From NCBI GenBank assembly GCA_045577415.1, contig JAZNII010000156.1:1-16262 (forward strand): a stretch of DNA of 16,262 bases, in the 5' to 3' direction. A program made the position numbers and the translations under genes. The notes beneath the pieces are model-generated. The model was not told the origin of the DNA, did not search any database, and was given only the letters and a program-made list of their open reading frames with translations. Below, one piece after another: positions 1 to 5,568 of the stretch. This stretch comes from SVTX01 sp045577415 (GTDB lineage: Bacteria > Bacillota > Clostridia > Oscillospirales > CAG-272). Within the stretch, counting starts at the first letter, position 1. Each line of letters starts with the position of its first letter.

Positions 1-554
1 ACGCTTCCCGCGCTGCTTTCGGGGTATGCTAAAAGCTTGTTGATCTCGGACCTCGTCTCGCTCGTCACATTTTTCAAGATCTTCGTTACGAGATTTGCAG
101 GCAGCTCGCTCAGAGCGTCAACCGCGTCGTCAAGAGCCAGCTCCTCGACGATTGCCGAGATCTCCCTATCGGTCATAGCCTTCACGATACGCTTCTGTAT
201 ATCTGCGTCAAGCTCCGCGAATACGTCCGCCGCAGTGTCCTTTTTCAAAAGCTTGAACACTCCCGGGATACGCTTTGCCTCAATTCGGGAAAAGAAATCT
301 GCCGCGTCTACAGGATTCAATTCTTCGATAGCGTTTACGAAGTCAGAATATAGTCGGTTATCAAGCATCTCCACAAGGGAGTCAAATCGGCTCTCTATTT
401 CTTCTTCACGAATTTCTTCGGCGCTCTCATATTCTTCGTCACGAAGCTCTTCTTTTACAAGCTTTTCAAATTCTTGCGCTTCATTTTGAAGCTCTTCAAT
501 GCCGATTTCTTCGTTTTCTTCATTCTCAAACTGCTCATTCTCAAAATCCGTCAT
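1..554 (-). CDS. mgtE: MgtE-type magnesium transporter, N-terminal fragment (runs off window)
   Basis: This is an open frame of 184 codons with no stop before the window edge. Residues about 56-184 look like the cytosolic MgtE N-terminal helical superhelix: repeated Leu/Asp/Glu helices, an 'ELNPVDAADFFSRI' stretch (78-91), and the family-typical 'LLAYPESSAGS' at 174-184 that leads toward the CBS domains. In the family this domain senses cytosolic Mg2+ and gates the C-terminal channel; the CBS and membrane parts lie outside the window. The ATG at 554 is chosen because AGGAGG (563-568) lies 8 nt upstream. The first ~54 residues form an unusually Glu-rich extension before the recognisable domain. 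The gene has its own promoter and follows the operon terminator, so it is probably a separate unit. Family assignment is strong; Mg2+ specificity is inferred. Confidence 0.9.
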   Translation of the reverse strand, partial: MTDFENEQFENEENEEIGIEELQNEAQEFEKLVKEELRDEEYESAEEIREEEIESRFDSLVEMLDNRLYSDFVNAIEELNPVDAADFFSRIEAKRIPGVFKLLKKDTAADVFAELDADIQKRIVKAMTDREISAIVEELALDDAVDALSELPANLVTKILKNVTSETRSEINKLLAYPESSAGS

Positions 555-562
555 CTCTTTTC

Positions 563-568
563 CCTCCT
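563..568 (-). promoter_or_regulatory. Ribosome binding site of mgtE
   Basis: AGGAGG on the minus strand lies 8 nt before the ATG at 554. It fixes the start of the acidic N-terminal extension and shows that the extension is translated. Confidence 0.85.
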
Positions 569-623
569 TTTTGTTATTGTAAGGATATTTTATGCCATAA
601 AAGCACTAAATTATCCTTAATAT

Positions 624-652
624 AGAATACCATTAGACACAAGGCTTTTCAA
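624..652 (-). promoter_or_regulatory. SigA-type promoter for mgtE
   Basis: On the minus strand, TTGAAA (652-647) and TATTCT (629-624) are separated by exactly 17 nt. A TG dinucleotide stands one base before the -10 box, which makes it an extended -10 promoter. Transcription would begin near 617, giving a leader of about 63 nt before the mgtE ATG. It lies just downstream of the ribosomal operon terminator. The match is by eye, with no start-site data. Confidence 0.7.
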
Positions 653-678
653 TAACATATTTTTGCCAAAATGTAAAC

Positions 679-719
679 AAAAAAGCTTGGGGACAGACCA
701 AACAGTGGTCTGTCCCCAA
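679..719 (-). terminator. Rho-independent terminator of the ribosomal super-operon
   Basis: A perfect 14-bp stem (687-700 with 706-719) closes a 5-nt loop (701-705). On the minus strand it is followed by GC and then six T residues (684-679), G and TTT. It begins 15 nt after the rplQ stop codon. The plus-strand side has only a weak T-rich tail, so it acts mainly in the operon's direction. This marks the end of the long ribosomal transcript. Confidence 0.92.
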
Positions 720-734
720 TTTATTTAACTCAAA

Positions 735-1097
735 TTACTCTGCCTTAGCTTCCTCGTCGATAAGACGAACGATAGCCATTTCAGCAGCGTCGCCGCGGCG
801 AGCGCCGATCTTGAATATCTGAGTATATCCGCCCTGTCTCTCTGCGTACTTAGGAGCGATCTCGTTGAACAGCTTGGTTACAACGTCTTCCTTGGTGATG
901 TATGCAAGAGCAGCTCTGCGGCTTGCAAGAGTGTTCTTCTTGCCGAGTGTGATCATTTTTTCTGCGATGGAACGAACCTCTTTCGCTCTGGTGAGAGTAG
1001 TCTCAACCTGTCCGTTCTCAAGCAGCAGGGTAACCATTCCGCGAAGCATAGCTTTTCTGTGAGCGGTAGGTCTGCCAAGTTTTCTGGTTCCGGGCAT
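735..1097 (-). CDS. rplQ: 50S ribosomal protein L17
   Basis: The product is 120 residues, normal for bacterial L17, a large-subunit protein near the peptide exit tunnel. The N-terminus carries the highly conserved 'KLGRPTAHRKAMLRGM' pattern (about 6-21), followed by 'LLLENGQVETTLTRAKEVR' (24-42). It is the last gene of the alpha block, 39 nt after rpoA, with an AGGAGG-type site upstream of the ATG. A strong terminator follows directly. In many Bacillota the energy-coupling-factor transporter genes, truA and rplM-rpsI come next; they are absent here. Confidence 0.98.
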   Translation of the reverse strand: MPGTRKLGRPTAHRKAMLRGMVTLLLENGQVETTLTRAKEVRSIAEKMITLGKKNTLASRRAALAYITKEDVVTKLFNEIAPKYAERQGGYTQIFKIGARRGDAAEMAIVRLIDEEAKAE

Positions 1098-1136
1098 TTC
1101 TAAGTCCTCCTTCTGCTGGTATTTAATCTAAATTTC

Positions 1137-2111
1137 TTACTCCTCTTCGCGCTTAAGGTCAAGACCAAGCGAGTGGAGCTTCTGAATAACTTCGTCAAGC
1201 GACTTCTTACCAAGGTTTCTGACCTTGATCATATCCTCTTCGGTGCGATTGGTAAGATCTTCAACTGTATCAATGCCTGCTCTCTTCAAGCAATTGAAAG
1301 AACGAACAGACATGTCAAGTTCCTCAATGGTCATCTCAAGGACTTTCTCCTTGATGGTCTCTTCTCTCTCAACCATTATCTCAGTCTTCTTTGCGTCATC
1401 AGAAAGATCTACAAACAAGTTGAGATGCTCATTGAGAATCTTGGCTCCGAGGGAAACCGCTTCCTTAGCCGAAATGCTACCGTTGGTAAGTACCTCGATC
1501 GTGAGCTTGTCAAGATCGGTGTTGCTGCCCGAACGGGTGCTTTCAACCTCGTATTTTACCTTATACACAGGCGTGTAGATAGAGTCTGTGTAGATGGTAT
1601 TGATCGGCATTGCGGAATTCATACCCATCATATCACTGTGAAGCTGCTTGTTGCGCTCCTGAGATACGTAACCTCTGTCGCAGTTGAAGGTGAGCTCCAT
1701 GTAGAATCTCTCGTTCTCTCCAACGGTCGCGAGGTGGTGATTGGGGTTAAGAATTTCGATGTCGGAATCCTGCTTGATGTCACCTGCGGTAACCTCATGC
1801 TCGCCTACGACGTCGATAAAGACGGTCTTAGGGCCCTGGCAATGAAGCTTTGCGATGATACCCTTGACGTTAAGAACGATCTCTGTAACGTCCTCAGTAA
1901 CTCCGGGAATCGTAGAAAATTCGTGAAGAACTCCGTCGATCTTAATATTTGTTACCGCAACTCCGGGAAGGGAGCTGAGCAAAACTCTGCGCAAAGAGTT
2001 TCCGAGGGTGTGGCCAAAGCCTCTTTCAAGGGGCTCGATCACGAACGTTCCAAAGGAACCGTCCTCGCTCATTTCAGCAGTAGTAATATTAGGCTTCTCT
2101 ATCTCAATCAT
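1137..2111 (-). CDS. rpoA: DNA-directed RNA polymerase alpha subunit
   Basis: The product is 324 residues, close to the usual 310-330. It is the scaffold on which beta and beta' assemble, and its C-terminal domain contacts UP elements and activators. The alpha-NTD dimerisation signature 'LERGFGHTLGNSLRRVLLSS' spans 28-47. Residues about 254-316 form the alpha-CTD with helix-hairpin-helix motifs, including the DNA-contacting stretch 'MSVRSFNCLKRAGIDTVEDL' (267-286; Arg270 is equivalent to E. coli Arg265). The tail is short and acidic. The ATG at 2111 has AGGAGG 11 nt upstream (2123-2128). The 103-nt gap before it, after rpsD, holds a possible RNA pseudoknot, so rpoA output may be regulated separately. 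Confidence 0.99.
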   Translation of the reverse strand: MIEIEKPNITTAEMSEDGSFGTFVIEPLERGFGHTLGNSLRRVLLSSLPGVAVTNIKIDGVLHEFSTIPGVTEDVTEIVLNVKGIIAKLHCQGPKTVFIDVVGEHEVTAGDIKQDSDIEILNPNHHLATVGENERFYMELTFNCDRGYVSQERNKQLHSDMMGMNSAMPINTIYTDSIYTPVYKVKYEVESTRSGSNTDLDKLTIEVLTNGSISAKEAVSLGAKILNEHLNLFVDLSDDAKKTEIMVEREETIKEKVLEMTIEELDMSVRSFNCLKRAGIDTVEDLTNRTEEDMIKVRNLGKKSLDEVIQKLHSLGLDLKREEE

Positions 2112-2166
2112 TCCAAATAAAACCTCCTATAAATATTTGTGTTAAAGCTTGTGTGCTTTGCGAACA

Positions 2167-2216
2167 TCGGATCATACGGCAAGCAATACCGCAACATCCG
2201 AATTATATGCGGTATT
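2167..2216 (-). other. Candidate H-type RNA pseudoknot between rpsD and rpoA
   Basis: In the minus-strand RNA, stem 1 is nine perfect pairs (2216-2208 with 2193-2185). Stem 2 is six perfect pairs (2201-2196 with 2172-2167), formed between the loop of stem 1 and sequence downstream of it. Connecting loops are 6 nt (2207-2202), 2 nt (2195-2194) and 12 nt (2184-2173), long enough to span the two grooves. Stem 1 includes part of the rpsD stop codon. The structure ends about 38 nt before the rpoA ribosome binding site. In E. coli an mRNA pseudoknot in the alpha operon is the S4 autoregulation target; any link here is inference. Confidence 0.5.
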
Positions 2217-2841
2217 ACTTGGAGTAAAGCTCGACGATAAGCTGTTCGTTGAAATCGAAGTCGATGTCTTCTCTTGCAGGGAAGGATACAACCTTTGCCT
2301 GGAGATTGGTCTTATCAACGTCAAGCCACTTCGGAGCAGTCTTGCTCTCAAGTGCTTCAGCAAGTCCCTTGATCTTAGCGCTGTCGCGGCTGGACTCCTT
2401 AACGGAGATAACGTCGCCGGGCTTAACAAGGATAGAGGGAATGTTAACCTTCTTGCCGTTAAGTGTAAAGTGTGCGTGGAGAACGAGCTGACGAGCGTCT
2501 CTGTGAGACTCAGCCATACCCATTCTGTATACTACGTTATCGAGACGGCGCTCAAGAAGGATAAGAAGGTTTTCACCGGTCATGCCCTCTTTGCGAGCTG
2601 CTTCCTCATAGTAGTTCTTGAACTGCTTCTCAAGAACACCGTAGTATCTTCTGGTAGACTGCTTCTCACGAAGCTGCATACCGTACTCACCCATTTTCTT
2701 CTTTGCTGCGCCATGCTGACCGGGAGCTGTGCTTCTACGGTCAATTGCGCACTTACCGCTGGTGCATCTCTCGCCCTTAAGGTAAAGCTTCTTGCCCTCT
2801 CTACGGCAGAGCTTGCATGCGGGTCCTGTATATCTTGCCAT
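2215..2841 (-). CDS. rpsD: 30S ribosomal protein S4 (zinc-binding form)
   Basis: The product is 208 residues, standard for S4, a primary 16S rRNA-binding protein that nucleates assembly of the 30S body and helps proofread decoding. The N-terminus has four cysteines (9, 12, 26, 31), the zinc-bearing version of S4. The conserved 'APGQHGAAKKKMGEYGMQLREKQ' region follows at about 39-61. The S4 RNA-binding fold covers roughly 98-160, starting at 'RRLDNVVYRMGMAESHRDAR' (98-117). The start is supported by an AGGAGG site upstream of the ATG. In other bacteria S4 represses its own operon, which makes the structured gap just after this gene notable. Confidence 0.98.
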   Translation of the reverse strand: MARYTGPACKLCRREGKKLYLKGERCTSGKCAIDRRSTAPGQHGAAKKKMGEYGMQLREKQSTRRYYGVLEKQFKNYYEEAARKEGMTGENLLILLERRLDNVVYRMGMAESHRDARQLVLHAHFTLNGKKVNIPSILVKPGDVISVKESSRDSAKIKGLAEALESKTAPKWLDVDKTNLQAKVVSFPAREDIDFDFNEQLIVELYSK

Positions 2842-2861
2842 GTCTAATACCTCCTGTAAAA

Positions 2862-3257
2862 TTATACGCGTCTGCGCTTAGGCGGTCTGCATCCGTTGTG
2901 GGGGATGGGAGTAACGTCCTTGATGAGCGTGATCTGGAGACCGCAGGTCTCGAGCGCACGAATTGCGGATTCACGTCCCGAGCCGGGGCCCTTTACGTAA
3001 ACCTCAACAGACTTAAGGCCGTGCTCAACAGCAGCCTTTGCAGCAGTCCCGGAAGCGGACTGAGCAGCGAAGGGTGTGCTCTTTCTGGAGCCCTTAAAAC
3101 CAAGTTCGCCTGCAGAAGCCCACGAAATTGCGTTTCCGTAAACATCGGTGATAGTTACGATAGTGTTATTGAAAGTGGACTGAATGTGTACTGCGCCCTT
3201 TTCAATATTCTTTTTTTCGCGGCGCTTTTTAACGACTTTTTTTGTTACCTTTGCCAT
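2862..3257 (-). CDS. rpsK: 30S ribosomal protein S11
   Basis: The product is 131 residues, the usual length. S11 sits on the 30S platform near the mRNA exit region. Recognisable S11 stretches are 'GAVHIQSTFNNTIVTITDVYGN' (about 21-42), 'WASAGELGFKGSRKSTPFAAQ' (47-67) and the C-terminal 'TPIPHNGCRPPKRRRV'. The N-terminus is a Lys-rich tail. The gene begins 18 nt after the rpsM stop, with an AAAGGAG site before the ATG, and lies 20 nt before rpsD in the standard alpha-block order. Confidence 0.98.
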   Translation of the reverse strand: MAKVTKKVVKKRREKKNIEKGAVHIQSTFNNTIVTITDVYGNAISWASAGELGFKGSRKSTPFAAQSASGTAAKAAVEHGLKSVEVYVKGPGSGRESAIRALETCGLQITLIKDVTPIPHNGCRPPKRRRV

Positions 3258-3275
3258 TTTTATGCCACTCCTTTA

Positions 3276-3644
3276 TTACTTCTTCTTGTTTGCGATGGTC
3301 TTTGCGGGACCTTTTCTTGTTCTCGCATTGGTCTTTGTTCTCTGACCTCTTACGGGAAGACCTTTTCTGTGTCTGATACCGCGGTAGCAGTTAACCTCTA
3401 CCATTCTCTTGATGTTAAGAGCAACTTCTCTACGGAGGTCACCTTCAACAGTGTAAGAGTTTTCGATCTCATCACGGAGCTTTGCTACTTCTTCCTCGGT
3501 AAGATCCTTTGCTCTGGTATCGGGATTGATACCGGTTCTTGCAAGGATATCGTTAGCGCTCTTGCGACCGATACCGTAAATGTAGGTAAGTGCGATCTCA
3601 ACGCGCTTGTTGTTAGGAATATCAACACCTGCTATACGTGCCAT
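3276..3644 (-). CDS. rpsM: 30S ribosomal protein S13
   Basis: The product is 122 residues, a normal length. S13 forms the intersubunit bridge on the 30S head and contacts tRNA through its basic tail. The helix-hairpin-helix region starts at 'MARIAGVDIPNNKRVEIALT', with 'YGIGRKSA' at 23-30. The conserved 'CYRGIRHRKGLPVRGQRTKTN' follows at about 86-106, and the tail ends in lysines. It is the first gene of the alpha block. Its ribosome binding site is GGAGAGG, and the gap from rpmJ is 54 nt with no obvious hairpin. Confidence 0.98.
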   Translation of the reverse strand: MARIAGVDIPNNKRVEIALTYIYGIGRKSANDILARTGINPDTRAKDLTEEEVAKLRDEIENSYTVEGDLRREVALNIKRMVEVNCYRGIRHRKGLPVRGQRTKTNARTRKGPAKTIANKKK

Positions 3645-3698
3645 TCTGTATTACCTCTCCTTTTAGATTGAGTTGGATCAAAGTCGATGTATCTCGAA

Positions 3699-3812
3699 TT
3701 AACCCTGCTTCTGCTTGTGCTTGGGGTTCTCGCAGATAACCATGACTTTACCTTTTCTCTTAATGATCTTGCATTTTTCGCAGATCTTCTTAACGGACGG
3801 TTTAACCTTCAT
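3699..3812 (-). CDS. rpmJ: 50S ribosomal protein L36 (zinc-binding form)
   Basis: The ORF of 37 codons plus stop begins MKVKPSVKKICEKCKIIKRK. L36 is the smallest large-subunit protein and stabilises a 23S rRNA junction. The zinc ligands of the Cys+ form are present: Cys11, Cys14, Cys27 and His32. The tail ends in 'KHKQKQG', as in most bacteria. The gene sits between infA and rpmJ's normal partner rpsM, the standard Bacillota arrangement. Its Shine-Dalgarno is weak (an AAAGG-like stretch rather far upstream), unlike its neighbours. Confidence 0.97.
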   Translation of the reverse strand: MKVKPSVKKICEKCKIIKRKGKVMVICENPKHKQKQG

Positions 3813-3857
3813 TTCTGTAAACCAACCTTTCTTTAGAGTATTTTTAGTAAAATCTTT

Positions 3858-4076
3858 TTATTTTGAGCGCCATGTGATACGGCCCTTTGTAAGGTCGTAT
3901 ACCGAAACCTCAACGGTTACGTGGTCGCCCTGCAAAATTCTGATATAGTTCATTCTAAGCTTTCCCGAGAGATGGGCAGTAACGATATGTCCATTGGGAA
4001 GCTTAACCTTGAAGACGGCGTTGGGAAGTACCTCAACTACCTCGCCTTCAAATTCAATAACGTCATCTTTCGGCAT
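3858..4076 (-). CDS. infA: Translation initiation factor IF-1
   Basis: The product is 72 residues, exactly the family length. IF-1 is a single OB-fold (S1-like) protein that occupies the 30S A site during initiation. Diagnostic stretches are 'MPKDDVIEFEGEVVEVLPNA' (1-20), 'FKVKLPNGHIVTAHLSGKLR' (22-41) and the C-terminal 'YDLTKGRITWR'. An AGAGG site precedes the ATG. It follows map after 41 nt. The small KOW-domain RNA-binding gene found between map and infA in many Bacillota is missing. Confidence 0.98.
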   Translation of the reverse strand: MPKDDVIEFEGEVVEVLPNAVFKVKLPNGHIVTAHLSGKLRMNYIRILQGDHVTVEVSVYDLTKGRITWRSK

Positions 4077-4117
4077 ATTTACCTCTTTTAATGATTCAAA
4101 TTTGTTGAAATCTTAAC

Positions 4118-4879
4118 TCAAAAATCCGATTCAAGCTGGGTCATTACGATCACTCCGTCGCTCGTAAGCGCCACCGTGTTTTCGTAATGCGCTGAAAGCG
4201 ATCCGTCGGCGGTCTTTACCGTCCATCCGTCGCTCAATTCCCTGACGCCCTCGCCACCTACGTTTACCATAGGCTCGATCGCCAAGGTCATACCTGCGCA
4301 TAATCTCGTTCCTCTGCCCTCGGTTCCGTAATTTGGAACGTCGGGAGATTCGTGAAGCTCGTGACCTACACCGTGACCGATGTAGCGTTTAACGGTTGAA
4401 AAGCCGTTGGCGACAACCAGAGAGTCGATAGCGTGACCGACGTCTCCAAGTCTCATGCCTACCTGAAGCTTTTCTATTCCCGCGAAAAAGCTGTCTCTCG
4501 TTACACGGATAAGCTTTTCGGCGTCTTCTGTGACCTTGCCCACAGGAATCGTTCTTGCGGCGTCTCCGTGATAGCCCTTGTAGTACGCTCCGACGTCGAT
4601 CTTTACGATGTCACCCTCGCGAAGAATTCTCTTTTTAGAGGGGATACCGTGAATTACCTCGTCGTTGATACTGATGCAAGCGCTTCCGGGAAAGCCGTGA
4701 TATCCGAGGAAGGAGGGCTTAGCGCCGCATTTCTCGATATGACCTCTTATGATCCTATCAAGCTCGTAGGTGCTGATGCCCTCGCGGATGTTCTCGCGAG
4801 CCACAAGCAGTGCCTCGCCCGTAATTCTTCCCGCCTCTTTCATTTCTTTGATCTGAATGGCGTTCTTTAACTGTATCAT
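4118..4879 (-). CDS. map: Methionine aminopeptidase, type I
   Basis: The 253-residue cytosolic metalloenzyme removes the initiator methionine from nascent proteins. The pita-bread fold metal ligands are all visible: Asp95 ('KIDVGA'), Asp106 ('GDAART'), His169 ('GHGVGHELHE'), Glu202 ('AIEPM') and Glu233 ('ENTVAL'). The substrate-contacting His77 ('VIHGIP') and His176 are also present. There is no N-terminal zinc-finger (SEC-C) extension. The start is supported by a GAGGTAAG site before the ATG. It is placed between adk and infA, the usual Bacillota order, which ties N-terminal processing to ribosome production. Confidence 0.98.
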   Translation of the reverse strand: MIQLKNAIQIKEMKEAGRITGEALLVARENIREGISTYELDRIIRGHIEKCGAKPSFLGYHGFPGSACISINDEVIHGIPSKKRILREGDIVKIDVGAYYKGYHGDAARTIPVGKVTEDAEKLIRVTRDSFFAGIEKLQVGMRLGDVGHAIDSLVVANGFSTVKRYIGHGVGHELHESPDVPNYGTEGRGTRLCAGMTLAIEPMVNVGGEGVRELSDGWTVKTADGSLSAHYENTVALTSDGVIVMTQLESDF

Positions 4880-4901
4880 CCGTTTCTTACCTCAGTTTAT
4901 T

Positions 4902-5540
4902 TTATGCGTTGACCTTGTCAAGAGCCGCGAAAACGAGCGCGGTCGTGTCCTTAACCTCTTCCTGACCCTCTACGCAAACGAGATTTCCGCGGTTGCCGTA
5001 GAATTCCTTAAGAGGTTCGGTCTGTGCATGAAAGGTTTTGAGTCTGTTTGCAACGGTTTCGGGGCAGTCGTCGTCTCTGATATAGAGCTTCGCACCGCAC
5101 TTATCGCAGATACCGTCAACCTGGGGCTTGATATACTCTACGTGGTAGGACGCACCGCACGAGCAGACTCTGCGTCCGCTCATTCTTGCGATGATCTTTT
5201 CGTCGGGAACCTCGATAGAGAGAACGACGTCGATCTTAACGCCCATAGCCTCGAGAGCCTCAGCCTGAGGAATGGTTCTGGGGAAACCGTCGAGTATGAA
5301 GCCATTCTTACAGGCTTCTGTCGAAAGATAGTCCTTGATGATTCCAACGACTACTGCGTCCGGAACAAGCTTTCCTTCATCCATATAACTCTTGGCGCTC
5401 TTACCAAGCTCGGTTCCCGCCTTGATCGCCGCGCGGAGCATATCTCCGGTGGAAACCGCAGGAATGTTATACTTTTCGGAAATCTTTGCGGACTGTGTGC
5501 CTTTTCCCGCTCCGGGAGCACCCAATAAAATCAAATTCAT
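4902..5540 (-). CDS. adk: Adenylate kinase, long form with lid zinc knuckle
   Basis: Counted from the ATG at 5540 the product is 212 residues. It interconverts ATP + AMP and 2 ADP. The P-loop 'GAPGAGKGT' lies at 7-15, an AMP-site 'TGDMLR' at 31-36, 'DGFPRT' at 84-89 and the 'RADD'-like 'IRDDD' at 154-158. The lid (about 126-148) carries four cysteines, Cys126, Cys128, Cys145 and Cys148, so the first pair is CxC, not the usual CxxC. An upstream in-frame ATG at 5615 would add 25 unrelated residues overlapping secY. GGAG (5548-5551) 7 nt before 5540 decides the start. Confidence 0.97.
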   Translation of the reverse strand: MNLILLGAPGAGKGTQSAKISEKYNIPAVSTGDMLRAAIKAGTELGKSAKSYMDEGKLVPDAVVVGIIKDYLSTEACKNGFILDGFPRTIPQAEALEAMGVKIDVVLSIEVPDEKIIARMSGRRVCSCGASYHVEYIKPQVDGICDKCGAKLYIRDDDCPETVANRLKTFHAQTEPLKEFYGNRGNLVCVEGQEEVKDTTALVFAALDKVNA

Positions 5541-5568
5541 ACTGATTCTCCAATTATTTTGGTGTGGA

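Noticed and set aside
37..489. Ser-rich plus-strand open frame at the left edge
   Set aside because: The minus strand here encodes the MgtE N-terminal domain with a good ribosome binding site and promoter; the Ser-rich frame is the reverse of Glu-rich codons.
1173..2120. Long plus-strand open frame (315 codons) opposite rpoA
   Set aside because: It is the antisense shadow of a clearly conserved gene, has no ribosome binding site of note and no recognisable protein family.
2202..2207. TATAAT on the minus strand between rpsD and rpoA
   Set aside because: No matching -35 hexamer upstream; it falls in loop 1 of the candidate pseudoknot.
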